A stretch of DNA of 8,194 nucleotides. Source: an uncultured Porphyromonadaceae bacterium. Its GTDB lineage: Bacteria; Bacteroidota; Bacteroidia; Bacteroidales; Muribaculaceae. Numbering within the stretch: the first letter of the stretch is position 1; each line of letters begins with the position of its first letter. Position numbers and translations under genes: made by a program. The DNA is taken from the NCBI GenBank assembly GCA_947176545.1, contig CAMWRB010000048.1, forward strand, positions 1 to 8,194. The letters run 5' to 3'. Shown here in pieces: positions 1 to 7,199 of this stretch. Under the pieces are notes generated by a model that did not search any database, was not told where the DNA came from, and saw only the letters and a program-made list of their open reading frames with translations.

Positions 1-128
1 TTGACGAACTTTATTCATCATACACATTCTCGAAGCTCAACGACCCTGAATGCGGGCTGTATTACCAAAGCTCAGTCTATATCTTCCAATTTCTCAAATC
101 CGAAATAGAAAACGGCAAAGTAGCATAA
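1..128 (+). CDS. C-terminal end of an unrecognised protein (5' partial)
   Basis: An open frame enters from the left edge (first full codon at position 3) and ends at a TAA at 126-128, giving the last 41 residues of a protein. The tail contains the stretches ELYSSYTFSKLNDPECGLYY and VYIFQFLKSEIENGKVA. It is rich in aromatic residues and ends in a short charged segment. I do not recognise the family. No membrane segment or catalytic motif is visible in what remains. There is no ATG in this frame inside the window, so the gene must begin upstream. A weak hairpin follows the stop directly, and a new promoter for rplS begins about 75 nt later, so this gene is probably a separate transcription unit. 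Reality as a coding end rests only on the open frame and the well-placed hairpin. Confidence 0.55.
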   Translation, partial: DELYSSYTFSKLNDPECGLYYQSSVYIFQFLKSEIENGKVA

Positions 129-147
129 GCTCTTACCTACGAGAGCT
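128..147 (+). terminator. Candidate weak terminator hairpin after the first partial gene
   Basis: AGCTCT at 128-133 pairs perfectly with AGAGCT at 142-147, and a T-G wobble (134/141) can extend it, leaving a loop of six bases. It starts on the last base of the stop codon and is followed by GAATTTATT, which is only moderately T-rich. Position fits a terminator, but the weak T tract makes it uncertain. Confidence 0.4.
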
Positions 148-202
148 GAATTTATTAAACACGGATGATGACGGAATTATTCGGTGAAGTGATGGAGGGG
201 TG

Positions 203-233
203 TTGCGGGAATGAAAAAAAAGTTGTAAATTTG
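203..233 (+). promoter_or_regulatory. Bacteroidota-type promoter of rplS
   Basis: TAAATTTG at 226-233 matches the Bacteroidota -7 consensus TAnnTTTG exactly. A TTG at 203-205 lies 20 nt upstream and serves as the -33 element. The expected transcription start is near 240, giving a leader of about 90 nt before the rplS ATG at 332. Confidence 0.7.
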
Positions 234-245
234 CGGTCGAATTGT

Positions 246-304
246 GCAATCTCTGGTAAGGTGAACCCGATGAGTGGGTTCTTAAAGGAAACTTATTATA
301 TTGC
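246..304 (+). promoter_or_regulatory. Candidate structured leader RNA of rplS (possible bL19 autoregulatory site)
   Basis: Three nested helices can be drawn in the region between the predicted transcription start and rplS. GCAAT (246-250) pairs with ATTGC (300-304). TGGTAAG (254-260) pairs with CTTATTA (292-298), using two G-U pairs. GAACCC (263-268) pairs with GGGTTC (276-281) around the loop GATGAGT. A purine-rich TTAAAGGAAA strand (282-291) is left unpaired opposite two bases. Many ribosomal protein genes carry leaders of this kind that bind their own product. The structure is seen in the sequence; the regulatory role is inferred. No alignment was available to test covariation. Confidence 0.5.
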
Positions 305-331
305 CCATTAACATTATAAGCATTAAAATCA

Positions 332-691
332 ATGGATTTGATTAAGATTGCGGAGGAGGCTTTCGCCACCCCCAAAAAGCAGTTTGATGAGTTCGGCCCC
401 GGTGACACTATCACAGTGGCTTACCGTATCAAGGAGGGTAACAAGGAGCGTATCCAGCAGTATCGCGGTGTGGTAATCCGCATCAGCGGCAGCGAGGATA
501 AGAAGCGTTTCACTGTCCGTAAGATTTCTGACGGTATCGGTGTGGAGCGTATCTTCCCCATCGAGTCTCCCTTCATCGAGAGCATCACCGTCAATAAGTA
601 CGGTAAGGTGCGTCGTGCCAAACTCTATTATCTTCGTGGCCTGACCGGTAAGAAAGCCCGTATCAAAGAGCGTCACGTCAAGAAGGCTTAA
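332..691 (+). CDS. rplS: 50S ribosomal protein bL19
   Basis: This encodes 119 residues, the usual bL19 length. bL19 lies at the interface of the large and small ribosomal subunits. The family pattern is clear throughout: [20 protein letters not shown] near residues 21-40, an early YRGVVI, the signature [17 protein letters not shown] in the middle, and the basic C-terminus [20 protein letters not shown]. In the sequence the ATG at 332 follows an AT-rich stretch with no clear Shine-Dalgarno site, common in Bacteroidota. The gene stands alone between its own promoter and a very strong terminator, so it is probably monocistronic and controlled through its roughly 90-nt leader. It is not next to trmD or rpsP, its usual companions in Proteobacteria. 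Nothing looks damaged. Confidence 0.98.
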   Translation: MDLIKIAEEAFATPKKQFDEFGPGDTITVAYRIKEGNKERIQQYRGVVIRISGSEDKKRFTVRKISDGIGVERIFPIESPFIESITVNKYGKVRRAKLYYLRGLTGKKARIKERHVKKA

Positions 692-708
692 AACTGCCGA
701 AGACAGAT

Positions 709-753
709 ATAAAAGAGTCGTGTCTCCCGATTGCGGACGCACGACTCTTTTAT
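709..753. terminator. Strong intrinsic terminator after rplS
   Basis: The arm at 709-722 (ATAAAAGAGTCGTG) is perfectly complementary to 740-753 (CACGACTCTTTTAT), giving 14 base pairs. Inside the 17-nt loop, CCG (727-729) and CGG (734-736) can pair again. The T run at the 3' side fits rightward termination, and the A run at the 5' side means it could also work leftward. It begins 17 nt after the rplS stop. Confidence 0.9.
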
Positions 754-801
754 CGTTTGACATATATCCGCGTGTCGCCGAGATATTTTTCAGGGTTTTG
801 A

Positions 802-831
802 TTGTTATATAACATAAAAGAGTTAATTTTG
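802..831 (+). promoter_or_regulatory. Bacteroidota-type promoter of gpmI
   Basis: TAATTTTG at 824-831 fits TAnnTTTG exactly, and TTG at 802-804 lies 19 nt upstream as the -33 element. Transcription would start near 838, leaving a leader of about 70 nt before the ATG at 911. Confidence 0.65.
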
Positions 832-847
832 TATTCAATAACCCCTG

Positions 848-886
848 TGTGCTGTTTGCGCTTTTGTGGCGTAACCGTTCAGCACA
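848..886 (+). promoter_or_regulatory. Two-tier hairpin in the gpmI leader
   Basis: TGTGCTG (848-854) pairs perfectly with CAGCACA (880-886). Above an asymmetric internal loop, TTGCGC (856-861) pairs with GGCGTA plus A (869-874), with one G-U pair, around the loop TTTTGTG. It lies just after the predicted transcription start and ends 24 nt before the gpmI start codon. There is no T tract after it, so it is not a simple terminator. A role in mRNA stability or in control of gpmI is an inference. Confidence 0.45.
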
Positions 887-910
887 TAAATGATTTAAAT
901 TATATAATTC

Positions 911-2422
911 ATGTCGAATAAAGCACTCTTAATCATCCTCGACGGATACGGCATCGGTGACCATAAGAAAGATGATGCAATCTATAACACTCCCACTCCG
1001 TTCATCGACAGCCTCGTGGCGAGTTATCCCAATTCACAGCTTCAGGCTTCAGGCGAAGATGTAGGTCTGCCTGACGGTCAGATGGGTAATTCGGAGGTGG
1101 GTCACCTCAATATCGGTGTGGGACGGGTGGTTTATCAGGATTTGGTAAAGATCAACCGTGCCATCGCTGACGGTTCTTTTGCGGAAAATCCCGAAATCAA
1201 ATCGGCTTTCAGTTATGCCAAGGAACATAACGTACCCATACACTTCATGGGTCTGACCAGCAGCGGTGGTGTCCACTCATCGTTAGACCATCTTTATGCG
1301 CTGTGTGACACGGCCAAGGCTTACGACCTCAAGGAGGTGTACCTGCACTGCTTCATGGATGGCCGTGACACCGACCCTCGTTCCGGGGCCGGCTTCCTGC
1401 GTGAAGTGCAGTCGCATTGCGACAAGTCAGCCGGTAAGATAGCAAGTGTCATCGGCAGATATTATGCCATGGACCGCGACCATCGCTGGGAGCGCCTCAA
1501 GGAGGCTTACAATATGCTGGTGCATAACGAAGGTAAGCAGACCTCGGATGTAATAGCCGCAGTCGAGGAGAGTTACAGCGAGGGCGTGACCGACGAGTTT
1601 ATCAAACCTATTGTCAATGACACCGTCGACGGTCATATCGGTGAGGGTCATGTCGTCATTTTCTTCAACTACCGCAATGACCGTGCCAAAGAGCTGACCG
1701 TAGTGCTGACCCAGCATGCGGAGGATGGTATGGAACCAATACCCGGCCTGCAGTATTACTGCATGACTCCATACGATGACTCATTCAAGGGCGTTCATGT
1801 CATCTTCAGCAAGGGGGATGTGCCCGATACACTCGCCGAATATCTTAGTCAGAATGAGAGAAAGCAACTGCATATTGCCGAGACGGAGAAGTATGCGCAC
1901 GTGACATTCTTCTTCAACGGTGGCCGCGAAGAACCTTTTGCCGGCGAGGAGCGCATTTTGGTGCCTTCTCCCAAGGTCGCTACCTACGACCTGCAACCCG
2001 AGATGTCGGCTCCTGAGGTGACAGACAAACTTGTGGCTGCGATTGACAGCGAAAAATATGACTTTATCGTAGTGAATTTCGCCAACGGTGATATGGTAGG
2101 TCATACAGGTGTGTACGATGCTATTCAGAAGGCTGTCGCATGTCTCGACAAATGTGTGGAGAAGGTGATATCCGCCGCTTTGGCTCACGGTTACGAGAGT
2201 ATCATCATCGCAGACCACGGCAATGCCGACCATGCGATTAACGAAGATGGCACGCCGAACACGGCTCACTCGCTCAATCCCGTGCCGTTCATTTATGTAG
2301 GCTCGCATAAGGATGCGAAAGTCAGGAACGGTCGTCTCGCGGATGTCGCACCCTCATTGTTGAAGCTGATGGGTCTGGCACAACCCGCTGATATGACCGG
2401 TGAGAATCTCATCGAATTTTAA
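911..2422 (+). CDS. gpmI: 2,3-bisphosphoglycerate-independent phosphoglycerate mutase
   Basis: This 503-residue cytoplasmic enzyme interconverts 3- and 2-phosphoglycerate in glycolysis and gluconeogenesis, using two Mn ions and a phosphoserine intermediate. The full active-site set is visible. D11 lies in LDGYG. The nucleophile S61 is in [11 protein letters not shown]122 is in SSGGVHSS. R152 and D153 are in MDGRDTDP, R183 is in GRYYAMDRD, and R255 and R258 are in [10 protein letters not shown]327 follows in the linker. D394 and H398 (GDMVGHTG), D435 and H436 (ADHGNADH) and H453 (TAHS) complete the metal sites. Residues of about 80-300 form the phosphotransferase domain inserted in the alkaline-phosphatase-like fold. 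Length is typical (about 500-515). The ATG at 911 gives the conserved start before [10 protein letters not shown]. The upstream bases are AT-rich with no Shine-Dalgarno site. The gene has its own promoter, a folded leader and a terminator, and looks intact. Confidence 0.98.
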   Translation: MSNKALLIILDGYGIGDHKKDDAIYNTPTPFIDSLVASYPNSQLQASGEDVGLPDGQMGNSEVGHLNIGVGRVVYQDLVKINRAIADGSFAENPEIKSAFSYAKEHNVPIHFMGLTSSGGVHSSLDHLYALCDTAKAYDLKEVYLHCFMDGRDTDPRSGAGFLREVQSHCDKSAGKIASVIGRYYAMDRDHRWERLKEAYNMLVHNEGKQTSDVIAAVEESYSEGVTDEFIKPIVNDTVDGHIGEGHVVIFFNYRNDRAKELTVVLTQHAEDGMEPIPGLQYYCMTPYDDSFKGVHVIFSKGDVPDTLAEYLSQNERKQLHIAETEKYAHVTFFFNGGREEPFAGEERILVPSPKVATYDLQPEMSAPEVTDKLVAAIDSEKYDFIVVNFANGDMVGHTGVYDAIQKAVACLDKCVEKVISAALAHGYESIIIADHGNADHAINEDGTPNTAHSLNPVPFIYVGSHKDAKVRNGRLADVAPSLLKLMGLAQPADMTGENLIEF

Positions 2423-2450
2423 TCCGATATTTTTAATATACGTTACAGCG

Positions 2451-2492
2451 GCGCCGGAGGCCTCAGCAGGGCTTTCCGGCGCTTATGCCTTT
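2451..2492 (+). terminator. Intrinsic terminator after gpmI
   Basis: GCGCCGGA at 2451-2458 pairs perfectly with TCCGGCGC at 2475-2482. The 16-nt loop can fold further, with GCC (2460-2462) pairing with GGC (2470-2472). The stem is very GC-rich and begins 28 nt after the gpmI stop. The following TTATGCCTTT is only a partial T tract, so release may be incomplete and some transcription could run on into the next gene. I see no good separate promoter for that gene. Confidence 0.75.
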
Positions 2493-2526
2493 AAATCTAA
2501 ATCCCGCTTTATTACTGTTTAATACC

Positions 2527-4171
2527 ATGAAATATCTTGATAATATCATTTCCCGCAATCTGAGAACGATGTTGATAACCGGAGGAATAGTCCTTGCCGG
2601 TTTATGCGGTTTCAGCGGTCGGGCGGACGAACTTGTGATACTCCACACCAACGATACGCATTCACTTATCGAGCCTGATGCTAACGGTGCGGGGGGAGTG
2701 TTGCAGCGTAAAGCTATCATAGACAGCGTCCGTCGGGCAGAGAAGAATGTCATACTCGTTGATGCCGGCGATATGGTGCAGGGCACTCTATTTCAAATAC
2801 TTCCGTGGGGATGTGGAGTTTCCGCTGGCCAACATGATAGGTTATGACATCCAGGTGCTTGGTAACAACGAGTTTGACAACGGTCTCGAAGAATTGGCAA
2901 AGCACTACAAGAGACTCAGGGCTTCGCGTCTCGATGCAAACTATGATTTCACCGGGACTCCCATGCAGGGACTGATGGAGGATTATGTCATCAAAAAGGT
3001 GGGCAAACACAAGGTCGGGTTCATCGGTGTGGGTGTAGACCCCGAAAGTCTTGTCTCCCAACATAATTATGCCGGTATGCGACACAAGAATGTCGTTGAG
3101 ACGGTCAATAAGCTGGCAGCCGAACTGAAAGACAAGCGCGGATGCGATATTGTGGTGGTTGTGAGTCATCTCGGAGCGCGCAAGGAGAATGACAAGACTA
3201 CGGATTACGAATTGGCTGCCGCCTCCAAAGATGTTGATATAATCATCGGCGGACATTCACACACCGTCATACAGCCCGGTACAAAAGCCTCAGACCGCTC
3301 TGACGTGCGTCCCGGTGAGGATAAATTCACCCCCTCGATAGTGGAAAATGCAAACGGGCGACCGGTGTTGGTGACACAGACCGGTAAATACGGGAAGTAT
3401 CTGGGTTATATCAAGATAGATTTGGATAATCTCAACCGCTCCGTGCCATCCGAGTATAATTATAACCTGATAAGCGTAAGCGACCGCTTTGATGATGATA
3501 TGCTCGATAAAAATATCAGAGACTTTATCGCTCCCTACAAGCATAAGGTCGATTCTGTCAATAACCGTGTGATAGCCAAATCCTATCGCGCTCTGAGCGG
3601 TGATAAGCGTACAGGGGGATATCCCAACTTCATCGCCGACTTCGCCAAATGGTACGGTGACATGAAATCTGACAGTCTGCGTCAGGCCGGTATCGATGTG
3701 AAAACTCCCGATTTCGCGATTATGAATGTAGGAGGAATCCGTCATGCCATGCCGGAGGGTGACGTCACGGAGGGACTGATATTGGAGACATTCCCGTTCA
3801 ACAATTATGTTGTCATCCAGGAGGTGAACGGTGCTGACTTGATAGAGGCCATGCGTATGGCTGCCGGAAAAGGTGGCGAGGGAATCAGCCGTGAACTGAT
3901 GGTGCTGACCGACGGCAACGGTGGATTGGAGCGTGTTCTCCTAAATGGTGAGGAGATTAATCCGGAGCGAGTTTACACGATGGCGACTCTCGATTATGTC
4001 GCAGACGGCAATGATGACTTCGTCACCTTTGCCGGAGGAAAGCGTCTCTGGATGGATGATGACCTGATGGCCGCGGCCTTGCTGAGGTATATATACGGAA
4101 TGACTGCGCAGGGTCTTTCGATAGCACCTGATGAGACTCCGCGGTTCATGCCGGCCGTTCATCTTCCGTAA
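2527..4171 (+). pseudogene. 5'-nucleotidase / 2',3'-cyclic phosphodiesterase (UshA type), frameshifted
   Basis: The reading frame from ATG 2527 has a Sec signal peptide (basic start, hydrophobic core near residues 15-28, likely cleavage near SGRA/DE). It continues into the metallophosphoesterase motifs LHTNDTHS and LVDAGDMVQGTL, then loses homology. At 2788-2791 homology jumps to another frame, which runs open to 4171. Re-reading two bases after the CTA codon restores GTLYFKYFRGDVE, so two bases appear deleted. The restored protein would be about 548 residues, the usual UshA length. The downstream part has SHLG (H215), GGHSHT (H244, H246), and the C-terminal nucleotidase domain with NVGGIRHAMPEGD and DYVADGNDDF. 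The GNHE motif reads GNNE (N115), so the catalytic histidine is missing. Intact relatives are exported and release nucleosides and phosphate from nucleotides. I chose ATG 2527 over 2485 because 2485 sits directly after the terminator and adds residues ahead of the signal peptide. A genuine pseudogene is most likely; a sequence error is possible for the frameshift. Confidence 0.85.
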
Positions 4172-4190
4172 GAATCAATAGACAAGGTAT

Positions 4191-4198
4191 AAGGTGAG
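4191..4198 (+). promoter_or_regulatory. Ribosome binding site deciding the hydrolase start
   Basis: AAGGTGAG at 4191-4198 resembles the anti-Shine-Dalgarno complement and ends four bases before ATG 4203. The alternative GTG start at 4194 lies inside this site, so ATG 4203 is preferred. Confidence 0.45.
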
Positions 4199-4202
4199 TG
4201 GT

Positions 4203-5408
4203 ATGTGTGTCAGAGCGTCAATAACATTACTCCTGTCGGTATTGATGTCGATTTTGTCGTCGTGCGTGCCACGTGATGATAAGGGGGGGCGTGATGAGTC
4301 TCCCGACGGTGACACGCTCCGGCAACAGCATGAATTGACGGAGCGTGCATGGGATTGGGCGGATTCGGTATTGGAGCGGATGAGTGTCCGTGAGATGGTC
4401 GGGCAGTTGCTTATGCCGGCGATGTATGCGCGAAATACACCGGCTGATATGGCCCGGCTGAGAGAATATATATGCGACGAAAATGTAGGGGGAATAGTAT
4501 TGCTGAAGGGTGATGTACGCTCTGTGGCGATTATTTCGGATACGGTTCAGCGGTTGTCGGACCGTGGCGTGCTGTTGGCTATGGACGCTGAAAACGGTTT
4601 GCGTATGCGTCTTTCGGATGCCCCGGAGTTTCCGTGGAACAGCGATTTGGGTCGCATGGCCAACGACCAGCAGATGTATGACTTCGGCAGGGAGATAGCG
4701 CGCGAATGCAGGGCGATGGGTGTTTCTATGGTTTTGGGTCCTGTCGTCGATGTTGTGCCCGCTGAAGGCAGCCGGGGTATCTCACGTCGGCGTTCATTGG
4801 GTTCCGACCCCCATCGTGTCGCCGATTTGGCCATAGCATATGCCCGCGGACTCGAGGATGGGGGAGTGATAAGTGTGGCCAAACATTTTCCCGGACACGG
4901 CAGCGCTTCGGGCGACAGTCATCTCTCATTGGGAATGATAACGTCAGATGAGGAGCGACTTGACTCAATCGACCTCTATCCGTTCAGGCGATATGCGGAG
5001 CAGCTGCTCAGCGGGGTGATGGTCGGACACCTGGCTGCGACTTCGCTCGATTCGGTGAAGCGTCCGGCGGTAGTCTCCCCGGTACTGATGCAGGATATAT
5101 TGCGGGGGCGACTTGGCTTCGGCGGACTGGTGCTGACTGACGCTCTGAATATGGAGGGGGCTATGGGGATTTCGGCCTGGCAGGCGATTGTGGCCGGTGC
5201 CGACATCGTGATAGCACCGACAGATACCCGGCGTGAGATTGAGCTTGCACTGGAGGCTGCGGAATCCGGACGTATGACACGTGATGTACTCGAAAACAGG
5301 GTGCGCCGTGTATTGTTCTACAAGTATCTGTTTGGAGCCGGCAGAATAAGGAAGATAGATGTGGACAATTCGGTCAGGAACGTCAATGATGCAGCGTCAT
5401 TGTTTTGA
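4203..5408 (+). CDS. Family 3 glycoside hydrolase, NagZ-type beta-N-acetylhexosaminidase lipoprotein
   Basis: The protein has 401 residues from ATG 4203, or 404 from GTG 4194. It starts with a hydrophobic segment ending in the lipobox LSSC, with the lipidated cysteine at residue 21. CVPRDDKGG follows; an acidic pair soon after the cysteine resembles Bacteroidota surface-export signals, so the protein may face outward. The rest is one GH3 TIM barrel. KHFPGHG followed by DSH (K227, H228, D238, H240) has the spacing of the NagZ Asp-His acid/base dyad. The nucleophile is D313 in LVLTDALNMEGA. RSLGSDPHRVA is also NagZ-like. The likely reaction is removal of terminal beta-N-acetylglucosamine, for instance from peptidoglycan fragments, but the exact substrate is inferred. 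Some Bacteroidota relatives carry a beta-lactamase-like domain after the barrel; this one does not. It follows the broken nucleotidase by 31 nt (22 nt from GTG 4194) and is probably cotranscribed with it. A run of seven G lies at 4283-4289. Confidence 0.9.
   Translation: MCVRASITLLLSVLMSILSSCVPRDDKGGRDESPDGDTLRQQHELTERAWDWADSVLERMSVREMVGQLLMPAMYARNTPADMARLREYICDENVGGIVLLKGDVRSVAIISDTVQRLSDRGVLLAMDAENGLRMRLSDAPEFPWNSDLGRMANDQQMYDFGREIARECRAMGVSMVLGPVVDVVPAEGSRGISRRRSLGSDPHRVADLAIAYARGLEDGGVISVAKHFPGHGSASGDSHLSLGMITSDEERLDSIDLYPFRRYAEQLLSGVMVGHLAATSLDSVKRPAVVSPVLMQDILRGRLGFGGLVLTDALNMEGAMGISAWQAIVAGADIVIAPTDTRREIELALEAAESGRMTRDVLENRVRRVLFYKYLFGAGRIRKIDVDNSVRNVNDAASLF
5384..5406 (+). terminator. 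Candidate terminator overlapping the hydrolase stop codon
   Basis: CAATGATG (5384-5391) pairs with CGTCATTG (5395-5402), with one G-T pair and a three-base loop, and is followed directly by TTTT (5403-5406). The first T of the TGA stop is the last of these. A competing fold pairs CGTCAA (5381-5386) with TTGACG (5405-5410). The site lies in the crowded convergent junction with the leftward operon. Confidence 0.4.
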
Positions 5409-5422
5409 CGGTTTGGACGTTA

Positions 5423-6124
5423 TTATGGCAGTTTGCCGTTGTCCATGTATGAATAGAAGCCGGTGTGTGCGAAGATTACGTGGTCGAGCAAACGCAATTC
5501 CATCTGTTTGCAGGCGGATGCGAGTTGGCGGGTTATATTGTCATCCTGCGGGGAGGGTCGCAGATTGCCCGACGGGTGATTATGACATAGTATGAGACTC
5601 TGTGCGTCGTCGAGGAGAGCGATTTTGAGACACCGTTTAAGGTCAAAGACACTTGCCACGGCCGAACCGCGGGTTATAAGGTGCTTGTTGATGACCCTGT
5701 TGGCTCGTGAGAGCGTGACAATCCAGATTTCTTCCTGTGGCAAAGAGCCGAGAGTGGTACGCATCAACCGGTCTATATCGGAAGATTGTCTGATGACCGG
5801 TTGCAGTGAGGTGTTATCTTCCGAATAATATCGTTTCGCCAGTTCCATTATAGCGGCGACCTGCAGACATTTGACAGTGCCGAGACCGTTTGTCTGCTTC
5901 AGCTCGTTGAAACTCTTGCGCCCCAATATATGAAGCGAGTTGGATGAATTTTCGAGCAGGTCGGCCGTAATGGTTGTAATGGGATGTCCGGGGCGTCCGG
6001 AGCGCAATATGAGCGCTAAGAGTTCGTGAGTACGCAGAGTTTCTACACCATACTCAAGTGCCCTCTCCTGCGGGCGCAGGTCGGGGTCGAGTTCCTTAAT
6101 CGTATTGACAGGTAAATCGCTCAT
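5423..6124 (-). CDS. radC: RadC family JAB/MPN domain protein
   Basis: This 233-residue protein has the standard two-part RadC architecture. The N-terminal helix-hairpin-helix region (about residues 1-105) contains LRPQERALEYG, THELLALILRSGRPG and LGTVKCLQVAAIMELAKRYY. The C-terminal JAB1/MPN+ domain carries the zinc ligands H181 and H183 in LCHNHPSGNLRPSPQD and D194 at its end. An acidic pair (E131, E132) precedes the first strand, and the domain closes with SYMDNGKL. These residues match a metal-dependent peptidase-like fold. The family's true substrate is not settled, and the older DNA-repair assignment of radC is doubtful. Length is normal (about 220-230). It is the last gene of the leftward group, starting 38 nt after the glycosyltransferase stop. 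It ends 14 nt from the convergent hydrolase. Confidence 0.95.
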   Translation of the reverse strand: MSDLPVNTIKELDPDLRPQERALEYGVETLRTHELLALILRSGRPGHPITTITADLLENSSNSLHILGRKSFNELKQTNGLGTVKCLQVAAIMELAKRYYSEDNTSLQPVIRQSSDIDRLMRTTLGSLPQEEIWIVTLSRANRVINKHLITRGSAVASVFDLKRCLKIALLDDAQSLILCHNHPSGNLRPSPQDDNITRQLASACKQMELRLLDHVIFAHTGFYSYMDNGKLP

Positions 6125-6162
6125 GGCATTACATCACGTTGAGTCATCATTTCTCTGACGGC

Positions 6163-7155
6163 CTATTTCCCTTTGCGCATCTCAATCTCCTGCTGCTCGT
6201 CGCGTCCGTGGCGCAGCAGAATTTTCCATACGTATGCACGGATAAAACCGGTGCCGTAGCCATACAGTTGTATCAGTGAGGCTGCCACCGCTTTTGTGGC
6301 AATCTTCAGACTTCGGGTTGAATGGAGTGCAGAACCCCAGAGAGCAGCGATATATACACCCAACGGCAGGAGTGCCCAAGGCTGGAAGAATGAGGCTGTG
6401 ATGAGTCCGGCCGAGCCGACGGTAAAGATGGCCGGCATCCAGTGGACCGCCTTCATTGAGCCGGGATACAGCAATTGTAACGTGATGCGTGACATTCCGA
6501 AGACATGTACCTGCCGCCAGAACTTGCGCAGGTTGCCGCGTCGCTTGTGATAGACGTACACATCGCGGATGAGTTGCGGTGAGTAACCCGCATTGCGGAT
6601 ACGGGTGGACATGTCTATATCCTCGGAGAACATCTCACGGAAGCCCCCGACCTTATCAAAGACCCGGCGTGCGAAACCCATGTTGAAAGTGCGCGGTACA
6701 AACTTCTCCATCTGTATCTTGCCGCCGCGTATTCCTCCGGTTGTGAGGAACGCTGTCATGGCGAAGTTGATGGCTTTCTGTGTGTCGGTGAATGACTCAT
6801 GTGCCGCATCGGGACCACCGTAGAAGTCAGTGTAATTGCGTTCAAGCTCGTCGCGGAGAGTCGCGATATATTCTGGCGGGAGAATGCAGTCCGAGTCCAC
6901 AAAGATGAAGTAGTCACCCCGTGCGCGTTCCATGCCGTAATTGCGTGCGATGGAACGTCCCTCGTTATCCTTGTAGAAATATTGAATGTCGAGCAGTCCG
7001 TCGTATTGTTTGACCTGTTCGAGACATCTGACGGTCGAGCCGTCCTCCACTATAATAGTCTCAAAGCCTTTGTCAGTCTGCTGACAAAGGCTTTCGAGCA
7101 GGTCGGCAATCTCATCCGGCCTGTTATATACGGGGATGATGATGGAGAATGTCAT
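6163..7155 (-). CDS. Family 2 glycosyltransferase, membrane-anchored
   Basis: The 330-residue product begins directly with the GT-A fold: FSIIIPVYNRPDEIADLLES (residues 3-22), IIVEDGST with D38 for nucleotide binding, and GRSIARNYGMERARGDYF. The DxD-type metal site is FVDSDC (D87, D89), and FSEDIDMSTRIRNAGY holds the likely catalytic acidic pair E178/D179. After about residue 235 the chain becomes hydrophobic, with two likely membrane segments near 236-257 and 259-278 and a weaker third near 285-306. A basic, acidic-mixed tail follows. Such proteins transfer a sugar from a nucleotide donor to a lipid-linked or envelope glycan on the cytoplasmic face of the inner membrane. Donor and acceptor cannot be told from sequence. 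It starts 44 nt downstream of the efp stop and is followed by radC, which suggests cotranscription with translation genes. No sugar-biosynthesis cluster is nearby. Confidence 0.92.
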   Translation of the reverse strand: MTFSIIIPVYNRPDEIADLLESLCQQTDKGFETIIVEDGSTVRCLEQVKQYDGLLDIQYFYKDNEGRSIARNYGMERARGDYFIFVDSDCILPPEYIATLRDELERNYTDFYGGPDAAHESFTDTQKAINFAMTAFLTTGGIRGGKIQMEKFVPRTFNMGFARRVFDKVGGFREMFSEDIDMSTRIRNAGYSPQLIRDVYVYHKRRGNLRKFWRQVHVFGMSRITLQLLYPGSMKAVHWMPAIFTVGSAGLITASFFQPWALLPLGVYIAALWGSALHSTRSLKIATKAVAASLIQLYGYGTGFIRAYVWKILLRHGRDEQQEIEMRKGK

Positions 7156-7199
7156 CTACATCCTGTTTATATATTACTATAACTAAGATACCGTGAGAA

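Noticed and set aside
241..250. ATTGTGCAAT as an operator palindrome
   Set aside because: The arms are four bases with a two-base centre, and GCAAT is better explained as one side of the leader helix.
329..838. Long open frame of 169 codons on the minus strand opposite rplS
   Set aside because: It lies antisense to an unmistakable bL19 gene and runs through the strong terminator and the gpmI promoter; its product resembles no family. It is a by-product of rplS codon use.
1781..2308. Open frame of 175 codons on the minus strand inside gpmI
   Set aside because: It is antisense to the highly conserved C-terminal metal-site region of gpmI, with no ribosome site or recognisable product.
2485..2526. 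Upstream ATG 2485 as start of the nucleotidase
   Set aside because: It begins two bases after the gpmI terminator stem and adds 14 residues before a good signal peptide that starts at ATG 2527.
2747..2788. ATG 2747 as the start of an independent second nucleotidase gene
   Set aside because: Residues before 2789 in that frame have no homology to the family, whereas the other frame there encodes LVDAGDMVQGTL. The frame is only the continuation after the frameshift.
2785..2800. Programmed frameshifting as the main explanation for the nucleotidase split
   Set aside because: A -2 slip would give the right protein, but I see no classic slippery heptamer or downstream stimulatory structure, and the GNNE change points to decay. 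It is kept only as an alternative.
2750..3745. Minus-strand open frames of 168 and 151 codons opposite the nucleotidase
   Set aside because: They mirror the conserved metallophosphoesterase and C-terminal domains and have no recognisable products.
6799..7182. Plus-strand open frame of 127 codons opposite the glycosyltransferase
   Set aside because: It is antisense to the GT-A core with its DSD site, and its product is not recognisable.
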